NCBI RefSeq assembly: GCF_003337575.1
Contig: NZ_QPJM01000002.1
Coordinates: 467,294 to 531,293 of the forward strand
Direction: 5' to 3'
DNA length: 64,000 nucleotides
Origin: Phyllobacterium bourgognense
Lineage (GTDB): Bacteria > Pseudomonadota > Alphaproteobacteria > Rhizobiales > Rhizobiaceae
Shown: positions 28,409 through 37,567 of the stretch, in pieces
Numbering within the stretch: the first letter of the stretch is position 1
Layout: each line of letters opens with the position of its first letter
Program-made: the position numbers and the translations under genes
Notes under the pieces: model-generated
Database searches by the model: none
Seen by the model: only the letters and a program-made list of their open reading frames with translations
What the model was told of the DNA's origin: nothing

Positions 28409-28733
28409 ATGTCATGCACTACAAAGATTATACCGCGCGCATCGAATACGATGATGAGGATGAAATTTTCTTCGGGAAGATTGCCGATATCAGCGACGGT
28501 GTCGGTTTTCACGCCGATACGGTAGTGGACTTGAAAGTGGCATTTCACGAAGCTGTCGATGACTATATCGAGACATGCACTAAAATCGGCAAGCAGCCGC
28601 AAAGCCATACTCGGGAAAAATGATGTTTCGAGTAAAGCCTGAAATTCATCGCCGGGCAGCGCTCGCTGCAGAACGTGCCGGCAAGAGCCTCAACCAATGG
28701 GCTGAAGAAGCCTTGGATGAGGCGGCGGGCTGA
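28405..28733 (+). pseudogene. hicB: hicB antitoxin remnant (frameshifted)
   Basis: The N-terminal half (MHYKDYTARIEYDDEDEIFFGKIADISDGVGFHADTVVDL) is the partial RNase-H fold of HicB and reads in frame to residue 67 or so; then one A is missing from the A-run at 28601-28603. Restoring it gives KPYSGKMMFRVKPEIHRRAA and a ribbon-helix-helix end SLNQWAEEALDEAAG stopping at 28733. As found, the frame ends at 28623, so the DNA-binding domain is lost. A sequencing error in the A-run is possible, but hicA is also broken. Confidence 0.85.
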
Positions 28734-28749
28734 ATACCTGGCGGGCGCC

Positions 28750-29619
28750 TTACAGTTTCTTGCCGAGACGTCCGGCAAGATCCTGGATGAATTGCCAGGC
28801 GACACGACCGGACCGTGCCCCGCGTGTCGTGGACCACTCAAGCGCCTGCGCATGCAATTCCGGCTGCTTTATCGGCAGGTGGAAATGCGCCGCATAGCCA
28901 TCGATCATCGACAGATAGTCGTCCTGGCTGCATTTGTGGAACCCAAGCCAAAGTCCGAAGCGGTCCGAAAGCGAGACTTTTTCTTCAACCGCTTCGGAGG
29001 GGTTGATAGCCGTGGAACGTTCGTTCTCGATCATATCGCGCGGCAGAAGATGACGCCGGTTCGATGTGGCGTAGAAGATGACATTGTCCGGCCGGCCTTC
29101 GACACCGCCTTCCAGTGCTGCCTTCAATGATTTGTACGATGTGTCGTCGTGATCGAAGGACAGGTCGTCGCAAAACAGGATGAACCGGTAATCCGTGTCC
29201 TTGATGGCCGCCATCAGCGCAGGGAGGCTGTCGATATCTTCGCGGTGGATTTCCACAAGTTTGAGCGGGTGGCCGCCGGTCGGTGCAGCAGCGTTGACAG
29301 AGGCATGCACCGCCTTGACCAGCGATGACTTGCCCATGCCGCGCGCGCCCCACAGCAGCACATTGTTCGCCTGCAAACCATCGGCAAAGCGTTTCGTATT
29401 GTCGAATAGGATATCGCGGACATTGTCGACGCCGCGGATCAAGGAAATGTCCACCCGGTTGACCTTGCTGACCGGGTCAAAGGTGAGCTTGTCCGGATTC
29501 CAAACGAAGCAATCCGCCACATCGAGGTCGACCGGTCGAGCTTTTGGCGGTGCCATGCGCTCCAGCACCGCAATCAGTCTGTCAAGTTTATCTGTCAACA
29601 ATTCATCGGACATACTCAT
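28750..29619 (-). CDS. DUF815 family P-loop ATPase
   Basis: 289 residues of an AAA-like ATPase family. Walker A is LLWGARGMGKSSLVKAVH (about 108-125) and Walker B FILFCDDLSFDHDD; a sensor-like Asn-Arg occurs in FYATSNRRHLLPRDM. The N-terminus is helical, the C-terminus carries a lid-like domain. The function is not known. It is often found beside yajC and secDF in Rhizobiales, here divergent from yajC with 155 bp between, so both promoters lie there. Two Met codons (29619, 29613) are possible starts. Confidence 0.87.
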   Translation of the reverse strand: MSMSDELLTDKLDRLIAVLERMAPPKARPVDLDVADCFVWNPDKLTFDPVSKVNRVDISLIRGVDNVRDILFDNTKRFADGLQANNVLLWGARGMGKSSLVKAVHASVNAAAPTGGHPLKLVEIHREDIDSLPALMAAIKDTDYRFILFCDDLSFDHDDTSYKSLKAALEGGVEGRPDNVIFYATSNRRHLLPRDMIENERSTAINPSEAVEEKVSLSDRFGLWLGFHKCSQDDYLSMIDGYAAHFHLPIKQPELHAQALEWSTTRGARSGRVAWQFIQDLAGRLGKKL

Positions 29620-29774
29620 CCAGCCTTCGTTTTTCCCGCGTATATGCGACTATCATGTTGAAGATAATTCGAAAAGCAGGACACACAGTTTTGTACGGTT
29701 GCTTTTGACGCCCCAAACATTGTATTGCGCTGGCTCAAGTTCTTTCAAATCTGGTTTCTCTGGAGGTTGTCTCA

Positions 29775-30116
29775 ATGTTCGTAACTCCCGCATATGCACA
29801 GGCAACGGGTGTCGGCGGCGCACCGGAAATGCTGATGAGCATCCTGCCGTTCATTCTGATCTTCGTGATCATGTACTTTTTGATCATTCGCCCACAGCGT
29901 ACTGCTGCCAAAAAGCGCGAGGAGCAGCTGAAGAATATCCGACGCGGTGACACGATCATTACCGGTGGCGGTTTCATCGCCAAGGTAACCAAGGTCTATG
30001 AAGATACCGGCGAGCTGGATGTCGAAATCGGCGAAGGCGTCAAGGCTCGTGTCCTGCGGGGCATGGTGGCGGACGTCCGGGTCAAGGGCGAGCCGGTTGC
30101 CGACAACAAGAAATAA
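29775..30116 (+). CDS. yajC: Preprotein translocase subunit YajC
   Basis: 113 residues: one membrane helix (MLMSILPFILIFVIMYFLIIRPQ) with the family signature FLIIRPQR-x-KKR, then a small soluble domain (LKNIRRGDTIITGGGFIAKV). YajC associates with SecDF in the holotranslocon. The secDF start follows after 62 bp containing a hairpin. Confidence 0.95.
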   Translation: MFVTPAYAQATGVGGAPEMLMSILPFILIFVIMYFLIIRPQRTAAKKREEQLKNIRRGDTIITGGGFIAKVTKVYEDTGELDVEIGEGVKARVLRGMVADVRVKGEPVADNKK

Positions 30117-30127
30117 GGCATAGTGAC

Positions 30128-30149
30128 GGGGCGGCGATCGAGCCGCCCC
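30128..30149 (+). terminator. Hairpin between yajC and secDF
   Basis: Perfect 8-bp stem GGGGCGGC, loop GATCGA, GCCGCCCC, 11 bases after the yajC stop. No T-run follows, so partial attenuation or RNA stability is more likely than complete termination. Confidence 0.5.
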
Positions 30150-30178
30150 TCTGATTCTAGTTCCAAGGTTGCGACTGC

Positions 30179-32446
30179 ATGCTCTATTTTAGCCGCTGGA
30201 AGACTGTACTCATCTGGGCTGTTGTTCTAGCAGGCGTTATTCTGGCGCTGCCAAATCTCTTCACACAGGATCAATTGGTGACCTTGCCGGACTGGCTGCC
30301 GAAGAAGCAGCTGGCGCTGGGTCTCGACCTCGAAGGTGGTTCGCGACTGCGCTTGCAGGTCGACCGGGAACATCTGCCGGACACCGACGCAACGATTGCA
30401 ATCCTGAACCGCCGTCTCAGCGAGCTCGGCTACACCAATCCCAATGTCGAAGGCCAGCGGAATGGCCGTGTGCTCGTCGAAGTCCCCGGACTTTACGATT
30501 CGCAACTGCTCAAGGACATCCTGAGCCTCACCGGCGAACTGCATTTCCAGATGGTCGACGATTCCGTACCGGTTCAGCAGGCGATCGACGGCACGCCGCC
30601 GGAAGGCGATGAGGTGGTGTATTCGTTCGACGATCCGCCCGTTGCCTATCTGGTCAAGAAAGAGCCGCTCGTCTCGAACAAGAACTTCGTCGATGCGCAA
30701 GCCGGGATCGATACGACCACCCAAGAGCCCGTGATCACCTTCAGGCTGGACAGCATCGGCGCTGACCGGTTCTCGAAGGCGACCAAGGCGAATGTCGGCA
30801 AATCCTTCGCTATCGTTCTCGACAACCAGGTGCTTTCAGCTCCGGTCATCAGTGAGGAAATACCCGGGAATACAGGTCAGATTTCCGGCAATTTCGACCT
30901 TTCGGGCGCAAGTAACCTTGCGCTTGTGATGCGGGCCGGCGCGCTGCCAGCGAGTGTCACCGTGCTCGAAGAGAGAACGATAGGCACTGATCTCGGAGCG
31001 GCTGCTGTAGCTTCTGGCAAGATCGCTGCTCTTATCGGCGCAGTTCTCGTCATCGTTTTCATGCTTTTGACGTATGGCCTTCTCGGCGTCATCGCCAACA
31101 TTGCCCTTGTCGTCAATGTGATCCTGATATTGGCTGTGCTGACGCTCTTCGGCGCGCCGCTGACGCTCGCGGGTGTTGCCGGTATCGTGCTTACGATCGG
31201 CATGGCCGTCGATTCCAACGTGCTGATCTATGAGCGTATTCGCGAGGACAGGCGCGCTGGCTTTTCCGTGATCCAGGCTATCGATTCCGGATTTTCACGG
31301 GCACTTGCAACGATCGTCGACGCCAATGTCACGACGCTGATCGCGGCACTCGTGCTTTTCATGCTGGGCTCCGGGCCGGTGCACGGTTTCGCGCTGACCG
31401 TTACCATCGGCATCGTCACGACGCTGTTCACGACCTTCACGCTGACCCGTTGGCTGGTATCCGTGTGGGTTCAATGGGCGCGTCCCAAGGAAGTTCCTGG
31501 CGCACTCCTGAAGCTCGTTCCAAATGATACGAAAATCCCGTTCATGAAGCTGCGTTTTCTGACGCTTGGCTTTTCGGCGCTGTCGAGCATTGCGGCGATC
31601 GTGCTTTTCGCCATTGTCGGCATGAATTTCGGTATCGATTTCAAGGGCGGCACGATGGTCGAGATTCAATCGCACGAGGGTGCGATCGATCTCGATGATG
31701 TGTATAGCCGACTGGAAGATCTGAATATTGGTGACATCAAGATCGAACCATTCAAATCCGATGATCGCGCGCTGATTACCGTGGGCAGCCAAGGTGAGGG
31801 CGAGGATGCCGAGCAGACTGTCGGTGTCAAAATCCGCGGTGAATTGCAGGACGACTTCGATTTCCGCCGCATTGACGTCATCGGCCCGTCCGTATCGACT
31901 GAACTGTCACACGCCGGAATGCTCGCAGTCGGGCTCTCATTGGCGGTGATCTTCGTCTATGTGTGGTTGCGCTTCGAATGGCATTTCGCACTTGGCGCCA
32001 TTCTCGCAACAATCCACGACGTGCTGCTACTGCTTGGTATGTTCATCGTCTTCCAGATGGAGTTCAATCTCTGGAGCATCGCCGCGTTGCTCGCGATAGT
32101 CGGCTACTCGCTTAACGATACGGTCGTCATCTACGACCGCGTGCGCGAAAATTTGCGACGATACGGCAACAGCATGTCGCTATCGGCTCTTCTCGATGCA
32201 TCGATCAACCAGACCCTGTCGCGCACGATTCTGACATCGCTTGCAACGTTTCTGGCGTTGATCGTTCTCTATCTCTATGGTGGAGATGACGTGAAATCAT
32301 TCGCGCTGGTCCTCGGTGTCGGCATTATCGTCGCAACCTACTCGTCGATCTTCGTTGCCGGCCCGTTGCTGATGCTGTTTGGCCTCAAGGGCAGGGATGT
32401 CGCGGACAACGGACCTCCGGCGGTGTCCGGGCAGAGTGGAGCATAG
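30179..32446 (+). CDS. secDF: Fused protein translocase subunit SecD-SecF
   Basis: 755 residues joining SecD (about 1-440) and SecF (about 450-740), the fused form known in several alphaproteobacteria. The SecD part has LGLDLEGGSRLRLQVD, the P1 head and six helices including GMAVDSNVLIYERIREDRRAG; the SecF part has MNFGIDFKGGTMVEIQ and SLNDTVVIYDRVRENLRRYG. The two D-x-(N/V)-V-(L/V)-I-Y-(E/D)-R repeats are the core RND-like membrane motifs. It uses the proton gradient to finish Sec export. The NDUFAF3-like gene starts 4 bp after its stop. Confidence 0.97.
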   Translation: MLYFSRWKTVLIWAVVLAGVILALPNLFTQDQLVTLPDWLPKKQLALGLDLEGGSRLRLQVDREHLPDTDATIAILNRRLSELGYTNPNVEGQRNGRVLVEVPGLYDSQLLKDILSLTGELHFQMVDDSVPVQQAIDGTPPEGDEVVYSFDDPPVAYLVKKEPLVSNKNFVDAQAGIDTTTQEPVITFRLDSIGADRFSKATKANVGKSFAIVLDNQVLSAPVISEEIPGNTGQISGNFDLSGASNLALVMRAGALPASVTVLEERTIGTDLGAAAVASGKIAALIGAVLVIVFMLLTYGLLGVIANIALVVNVILILAVLTLFGAPLTLAGVAGIVLTIGMAVDSNVLIYERIREDRRAGFSVIQAIDSGFSRALATIVDANVTTLIAALVLFMLGSGPVHGFALTVTIGIVTTLFTTFTLTRWLVSVWVQWARPKEVPGALLKLVPNDTKIPFMKLRFLTLGFSALSSIAAIVLFAIVGMNFGIDFKGGTMVEIQSHEGAIDLDDVYSRLEDLNIGDIKIEPFKSDDRALITVGSQGEGEDAEQTVGVKIRGELQDDFDFRRIDVIGPSVSTELSHAGMLAVGLSLAVIFVYVWLRFEWHFALGAILATIHDVLLLLGMFIVFQMEFNLWSIAALLAIVGYSLNDTVVIYDRVRENLRRYGNSMSLSALLDASINQTLSRTILTSLATFLALIVLYLYGGDDVKSFALVLGVGIIVATYSSIFVAGPLLMLFGLKGRDVADNGPPAVSGQSGA

Positions 32447-32450
32447 TTAA

Positions 32451-32840
32451 TTGGTCAAAGGCATTGAAATTCGGGATGCGCACTTTCCTGGGCGTGCACC
32501 CATCGATGCCTATGGCAATGGCGGCTTTCGCTTCGCTGACATGTCGCATCGCGGCTCCATACTCTGTCTCCCATCCGGCATTCATGGCTGGGAGCCGAAA
32601 ACCCTGCCACTCCTGACGATCGCCGATTTCTCGCTTGTGCTTGAACAAGCTGACGATATCGAAATTTTGCTGGTGGGGATGGGGACCGACTTGCGGCGGC
32701 TGCCGCAGGAACTGCGCGACGAATTGCGCAAGCACCGTATATCGTCCGATCCGATGAGCACGGGTGCAGCAGTGCGGACCTACAATGTGTTGCTGGCGGA
32801 GGATCGCGCAGTGGCCGCTGCATTGATTGCAGTGGATTGA
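32451..32840 (+). CDS. Mth938-like protein (NDUFAF3 homologue)
   Basis: 129 residues of the DUF498/Mth938 family: IEIRDAHFPGRAPIDAYGNGGFRFADMSHRGSILCLPSGIHGW, then LLVGMGTDLRRLPQELRDEL and STGAAVRTYNVLLAEDRAVAAALI. The start is a TTG 4 bp after secDF, so it is probably coupled to it. The mitochondrial homologue NDUFAF3 (C3orf60) is a complex I assembly factor, and the conserved linkage of this family to secDF in alphaproteobacteria has been noted in that context. The bacterial role is not established. Confidence 0.9.
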   Translation: MVKGIEIRDAHFPGRAPIDAYGNGGFRFADMSHRGSILCLPSGIHGWEPKTLPLLTIADFSLVLEQADDIEILLVGMGTDLRRLPQELRDELRKHRISSDPMSTGAAVRTYNVLLAEDRAVAAALIAVD

Positions 32841-32864
32841 AGCTCTGTCGATATTTCGCGTCAA

Positions 32865-32965
32865 GGCGGCCTGCAAACGACGCTTTCCTCCGCTCCGGTG
32901 CTCACGTACCAAAATGTACGCTGCGCTCCGGTGCTCGGAAACCATCGTTTTCGTCTCGCCCTGAC
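32865..32965. repeat. Family B palindromic repeat, copy 3
   Basis: Same layout as 80-175: CTCCGGTGCTC twice around a hairpin GTAC-CAAAAT-GTAC, with outer arms CAAACGACGCTTTCCTCCG and CGGAAACCATCGTTTTCG. It lies between the NDUFAF3-like and NDUFAF6-like genes. Confidence 0.75.
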
Positions 32966-33000
32966 GCGAATCTCGCCAGACCAAATCGAGAGCGGCGTTA

Positions 33001-33836
33001 TGAATGCAAATGAAACCCACTGCCTGCAATTGTTGCGAGCTGCCGATCCGGACCGCTACCTTTCTGTGCTGTATGCGCCGGAAGACAAACGCGGGGCATT
33101 GGCAGCGCTCTTTGCTTTCAACAACGAAATTGCCCGAATTCGTGATCTGATTCATGACCCGTTGCCGGGTGAAATCCGGTTGCAATGGTGGCGCGATCTC
33201 ATCAATGCAACAGAGCTTGGTGAAGCGTCGGGGAATCCCGTCGCCGCTGCGCTTTTGGGTACGATCAAAACGTATGATCTGCCGAGCTCTGCCTTTGACA
33301 ATTATTGTGAGGCACGGATATTCGACCTCTACAATGACCCAATGCCAAGCCGGAACGATCTGGAAGGCTACTGCGGCGAGACGGCTTCGGCGCTTATCCA
33401 ACTCGCCTCCTTGATCCTGGATGCCGCCAAGGCGCCTGAACACGCCAACTTAGCTGGCCATGCCGGTGTCGCGCAGGCGATCACTGGTCTACTGCGTCTG
33501 TTGCCACTGCATCGCCGCCGCGGCCAGATATACATCCCCGCCGATATTCTGGCGACCGTTGGCTGCAGTGGGACGGTGTTGCTGGATGGCTCCGATCAAT
33601 CAGCGGTCAAGCGTGCGATCGATGCGATGATCGCACTGGCCGGGGATCATTTCGCAAAATTCGAAAACGCTGTGAAGACGTTGCCGGCGACACTTCGCCC
33701 GGCCTATCTGCCAGCGGCGATTACTCCGATATATCTGAGGAAGCTGAAGGCCAGCGGCTTCAATACGGCAACGGAAATTGAGGAAATCTCTCCACTCCGC
33801 CGCCAATGGGCGATCTTTAGGGCATCAACGCGCTAA
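33001..33836 (+). CDS. Phytoene/squalene synthase-like protein (NDUFAF6 type)
   Basis: 278 residues from ATG 33001; the open frame upstream is family B repeat sequence, so it is not used. The trans-isoprenyl synthase fold is recognisable (AALFAFNNEIARIRDLIHDPLPGEIRLQWWRDLI, YCGETASALIQLA), but the Asp-rich motifs of true squalene and phytoene synthases are weak: the first reads NEIARIRD and the second region has no DxxxD. This is the pattern of the NDUFAF6-type subfamily, so an assembly-factor role is more likely than terpenoid synthesis. It follows the NDUFAF3-like gene, making a potential complex I assembly pair. Confidence 0.85.
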
Positions 33837-33859
33837 TATATCGAGTTTGCGGTGTTCAA

Positions 33860-33975
33860 TGCGTGGTTCGACAGGCTCACCATGAGGGATGTAGTGCGCT
33901 TCAGATCCCAGCGTTGGCGACCCTGGCACCCTGCAATTCACCACGCCTTCATGGTGAGCCTGTCGAACCACGCAC
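33860..33975. repeat. Family A palindromic repeat, copy 3
   Basis: Arms 33860-33889 and about 33946-33975 (TGCGTGGTTCGACAGGCTCA and complement); both arms share a G for A change relative to the other copies, so the pairing is kept. It fills the space between convergent genes and ends 3 bp from the trmFO stop, where it can act as a two-way terminator. Confidence 0.93.
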
Positions 33976-33977
33976 AA

Positions 33978-35387
33978 CTATTCCGCGGCTTCTGCAATTG
34001 CCGGTAGGCCGAGCCATGTACGGCAGTCAGCCAGCGCACGCCCGCTCATGGCGCATTTCTTGGCATTCGACTTCTCCTTGCCGCGCAGACGCTTGCCTTC
34101 AATCTTCGGCGTCTCCATTGGCGGAAACAGGCCGTAGTTGACATTCATTGGCTGGAACGAGCGCTTGCCCGGTTCTTCATCGGTCACAAGGTGCCCGCCG
34201 GTGATATGACCGAGGAGCGCGCCGAAAGCTGTCGTCAAGGGCGGAGGCGTATAGGCTTGGCCAAGCCTTTCAGCCGCGGTAAACCGGCCCGCGAGCAGAC
34301 CGATAGCGGCGGATTCGACATAGCCCTCGCACCCGGTGATCTGGCCGGCAAAACGCAGGCCCGGCCGTGTTTTGAGCTGCAAGGTCGGATCGAGCAGAAG
34401 CGGCGAATTCAGATATGTGTTGCGGTGCAGCCCGCCGAGACGTGCAAACTCGGCGTTCTCCAATCCCGGGATCATTCTGAAGATGTCAGTTTGGGCGCCA
34501 TATTTCAACTTGGTCTGGAATCCGACCATGTTGTAGAGCGTCCCGAGCGCATTGTCCTGGCGTAGCTGAACCACCGAATAGGCTTTGACAGTGGGATTGT
34601 GTGCATTGGTCAGGCCCATCGGCTTCATTGGGCCATGGCGCAACGTTTCGGGCCCGCGCTCGGCCATGACCTCAATCGGCAGGCAACCGTCGAAATAAGG
34701 CGTGCCTTCCCATTCCTTGAACTCGGTCTTGTCACCTGCAACGAGCGCCTGAATGAAAGCCTCGTACTGCTCCTTGGTCATCGGGCAGTTGATGTAGTCC
34801 TTGCCATTGCCGCCCGGTCCAACCTTGTCATAGCGCGACTGGAACCAGCAGACATCCATATCGATGGAATCGAAATGCACGATTGGCGCAATAGCGTCGA
34901 AAAAGGCGAGGGCGTCCGCGCCGGTTTCCTTGCCGATCGCTTCGGCAAGCGATGGCGCCGTCAGCGGGCCAGTGGCGATAATGACCTTGTCCCAATCAGC
35001 CGGCGGCAGGCCGGTGATTTCCTCGCGCTGGATGGTGATCAGGGGATGCGCTTCAATGCGGGCGGTGACGGCCTCGGCAAAGCCGTCACGATCGACAGCG
35101 AGCGCACTGCCGGCCGGCACCTGGTTCGCATCGGCAGAAGCCATGATCAGCGAATTGGCGAGGCGCATTTCCGCATGCAATACGCCGACCGCATTGGTTT
35201 CGGCGTCATCGGAGCGAAAAGAATTGGAACAAACGAGCTCGGCCAGATCTTGTGTCTTGTGCGCATCGGTGCCGCGAACCGGGCGCATCTCGTGCAGAAT
35301 GACGGGAATACCGGCCTGGGCAAGCTGCCATGATGCTTCGGAACCGGCGAGACCGCCGCCAACGATATGAACTGGTTTGTGTGACAT
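33978..35387 (-). CDS. trmFO: Folate- and FAD-dependent tRNA m5U54 methyltransferase TrmFO
   Basis: 469 residues. The FAD-binding motif is [18 protein letters not shown], followed by the family stretches [29 protein letters not shown] region (about 33-60) with the catalytic Cys, and [20 protein letters not shown] [15 protein letters not shown] near residue 355. It methylates U54 of tRNA with methylene-tetrahydrofolate, in place of TrmA. It is monocistronic and ends next to family A copy 3. Confidence 0.95.
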   Translation of the reverse strand: MSHKPVHIVGGGLAGSEASWQLAQAGIPVILHEMRPVRGTDAHKTQDLAELVCSNSFRSDDAETNAVGVLHAEMRLANSLIMASADANQVPAGSALAVDRDGFAEAVTARIEAHPLITIQREEITGLPPADWDKVIIATGPLTAPSLAEAIGKETGADALAFFDAIAPIVHFDSIDMDVCWFQSRYDKVGPGGNGKDYINCPMTKEQYEAFIQALVAGDKTEFKEWEGTPYFDGCLPIEVMAERGPETLRHGPMKPMGLTNAHNPTVKAYSVVQLRQDNALGTLYNMVGFQTKLKYGAQTDIFRMIPGLENAEFARLGGLHRNTYLNSPLLLDPTLQLKTRPGLRFAGQITGCEGYVESAAIGLLAGRFTAAERLGQAYTPPPLTTAFGALLGHITGGHLVTDEEPGKRSFQPMNVNYGLFPPMETPKIEGKRLRGKEKSNAKKCAMSGRALADCRTWLGLPAIAEAAE

Positions 35388-35470
35388 GCGCTTCCAATAG
35401 ACTTTTTGGTGCTGCGCTTCAATGCAAAAGCCGCCGCGAGTTACTCGAGAGGCGGCGTTGACAATTTGAA

Positions 35471-36418
35471 TCAGGCGCTGGCCTGGTCGAGGTCCGCCAC
35501 GTCGTCACTGTCGAGCTTCAGTGCTGCGGCGCGGATAAGACTTTCCAGCTGTTCGAGGGAAGTGGCGCTGGCAATCGGTGCCGTGACGCCCTTGCGCTGG
35601 ATGATCCACGCAATTGCGACTTCGGCCGGCTTGGCGTTGTGCTTGGCCGACACCTTGTCCAGCGCAGCGAGAATGCGGTGACCGCGAGGGTTGAGATACT
35701 GCTTGATGCCGTCGCCGCGCTGGCTTTTACCCAAGTCGGTTTCGCTGCGATATTTGCCAGAAAGGAAACCCTTGGCGAGCCCGAAATACGTGATGACGCC
35801 AATATTCTCGGAGATGCAGAGGTCGCGTAATTCGCCTTCGAACTCGCCACGATCGTAGAGGTTGTAGCCGGGCTGCAGCACATTGTAACGGGGCAGATCC
35901 TTTGTTTCCGAAACATCGATCGCGGCCCGAAGCTGATTCGCATCGAGATTGGAAGCGCCGATCGATTTGATCTTTCCCTCTCTCAGCAGCTTCTGGTAGG
36001 CGCCGAGTGTTTCCTCGTAGAGTGTATCGGGATCGGGCCAGTGCGACAGATAAAGATCGATTGCATCGATTTGGAGCCGTTTTAGCGATGCCTCGACTGC
36101 CTTGGCGATGTAAGCGGCAGACAGATCTTTCTTGCCTTGGCCCATGTCGGAGCCGACTTTGGTAATAATAACGACCTTGTCGCGCGCATTGCGGGATTTG
36201 ACCCATTCGCCGATGATTGTTTCGGATTCGCCGCCTTCATGTCCGGGGACCCAGCGGGAATATCCATCCGCTGTGTCGATCGCGTTGAAACCGGCATCGA
36301 CAAAACGGTCAAGCAGATCGAAGGAGGTCTTTTTGTCGGCAGTCCAGCCGAAGACGTTACCTCCCAAAACCAATGGCGCAATGGACAGGCCCTTGCGGCC
36401 AAGACGACGTTTTTCCAT
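35471..36418 (-). CDS. Aldo/keto reductase
   Basis: 315 residues, (beta/alpha)8 NADPH-dependent oxidoreductase. Catalytic tetrad visible: Asp in [12 protein letters not shown], Tyr in the same stretch, Lys in VVIITKVG and His in [13 protein letters not shown]. The start [25 protein letters not shown] is typical of the AKR11-14 (YhdN/IolS-like) group. The substrate cannot be predicted. It is 84 bp downstream of trmFO on the same strand but transcribed away from it first, so probably independent. Confidence 0.9.
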   Translation of the reverse strand: MEKRRLGRKGLSIAPLVLGGNVFGWTADKKTSFDLLDRFVDAGFNAIDTADGYSRWVPGHEGGESETIIGEWVKSRNARDKVVIITKVGSDMGQGKKDLSAAYIAKAVEASLKRLQIDAIDLYLSHWPDPDTLYEETLGAYQKLLREGKIKSIGASNLDANQLRAAIDVSETKDLPRYNVLQPGYNLYDRGEFEGELRDLCISENIGVITYFGLAKGFLSGKYRSETDLGKSQRGDGIKQYLNPRGHRILAALDKVSAKHNAKPAEVAIAWIIQRKGVTAPIASATSLEQLESLIRAAALKLDSDDVADLDQASA

Positions 36419-36592
36419 ATTTTTTACTCCGGGAGATTACCGCTGGAATCGCGACTGTAGGCCTGATTTCCAGATGTTTCCAGCCTGACGGAAATCACTA
36501 TCAGGCGAGTTACGGGGGACTAGCAGCGGTCGCACTACTTCGCTATCCACCATGCTCGATGCCAGTCTGAAAAAGGTCACATGCCTAGCGTG

Positions 36593-36877
36593 TTATTGCT
36601 TATAGCCCTTTGCCCGCATGCATGCATTGACAAGATTGGCCTCTTCTTTGCTCCTGGCAGAACTGTCGGCGGCTAGGGCGGCGGTCGAACCGGCGGCCTG
36701 GTACTTGCATTGCACCATGTCCTTGTCTGCAGGTGTGACAGGTTCTTCACTATGCACCCACTTCTTTTCGGGAGAGGCGCATGCCGCGAGCGCAACTACT
36801 GGAATTATAAACAGTAGAATTCGGGTCTTGGAGAGATTTTTGGAAGTATTGAATGAAACTGAAACGGCGTTGGACAT
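36593..36877 (-). CDS. Small lipoprotein
   Basis: 94 residues. A signal peptide (RILLFIIPVVALAACAS) with lipid-bearing Cys near residue 33, then a short mature region with WVHSEEPVTPADKDMVQCKYQAAGST and a second Cys in VNACMRAKGYKQ; the Cys pair may form a disulfide. The ending C-M-x-x-K-G-Y recurs in small periplasmic lipoproteins of rhizobia. Function unknown; flanked by about 175 and 230 bp of non-coding DNA. Confidence 0.7.
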   Translation of the reverse strand: MSNAVSVSFNTSKNLSKTRILLFIIPVVALAACASPEKKWVHSEEPVTPADKDMVQCKYQAAGSTAALAADSSARSKEEANLVNACMRAKGYKQ

Positions 36878-37110
36878 TGTGAGAATCCCCTTAATTTATT
36901 AGCCTAATGACCAAAGTCAAACATCACCCTGTTCTAAATGCTCCAATGAAAGTAAGACCATACCAAGGCGGCAAACTACATTGCTTCTGGGGCCTGGCAC
37001 AACCCCGAACAGGGTATTTGACGGGGAAGCCCATAGACGTAAGAAAATGGCTCGCACGGGTGGAGAAAGCTATTCGCCCGTCAGTATCAAGCCGGAACCC
37101 TGCATTCAGG

Positions 37111-37515
37111 CTAACGGGCCTTTGACTTGTTCAACGTGATTGCGGCGCCTACGAGTGCCTTGAATGCATTCTCATCGATTTCGTCAGCCTCACGTAAATC
37201 GATAGCGCGCCTCGTGTTGCCTTCAAGGCTGGAGTTGAATAACCCGGAAGGATCGTCAAGCGAAGCGCCCTTGGCAAAAGTCAGCTTCACCACGCTCTTA
37301 TAGGTCTCGCCGGTGCAGATTATGCCGTTGTGAGACCAGACCGGAACGCCTCTCCACTTCCATTCCTCGACCACTTCAGGGTCGGCTTGCTTGATGAGCG
37401 CGCGGACATGGGAGAGCATCTTACCCCTCCAGTCGCTCAGTTCCTTGATTCTCGCATCTATCAGCTGAGACGGAGAGTGCCCTCGTTCTTCATCCTTCAA
37501 GTCGCTCTTCTTCAT
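37111..37515 (-). CDS. DUF1801 family protein
   Basis: 134 residues. DUF1801 (YdhG-like) core: HVRALIKQADPEVVEEWKWRGVPVWSHNGIICTGETYKSVVKLTFAKGASLDDPSGLFN, with the family's predicted ligand-binding fold. Function not established. A second DUF1801 protein lies 52 bp upstream on the same strand (37568-38032); they probably form one unit. Confidence 0.82.
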   Translation of the reverse strand: MKKSDLKDEERGHSPSQLIDARIKELSDWRGKMLSHVRALIKQADPEVVEEWKWRGVPVWSHNGIICTGETYKSVVKLTFAKGASLDDPSGLFNSSLEGNTRRAIDLREADEIDENAFKALVGAAITLNKSKAR

Positions 37516-37567
37516 CGGTATCGCCTTCCTCTTGGTGGTGTCATGCAGTCAGGTCGAGGTTTTTTGC

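Noticed and set aside
32385..33443. 352-codon open frame antisense to the Mth938-like and phytoene-synthase-like genes
   Set aside because: Spans two sense genes and a repeat; no recognisable domain.
33001..33836. Squalene or phytoene synthase for hopanoids or carotenoids
   Set aside because: Asp-rich catalytic motifs are weak and no other terpenoid gene is near; context points to the NDUFAF6 type.
36907..37125. 72-codon plus-strand frame between two minus-strand genes
   Set aside because: No ribosome site, no homology recognised and it runs into the convergent DUF1801 stop.
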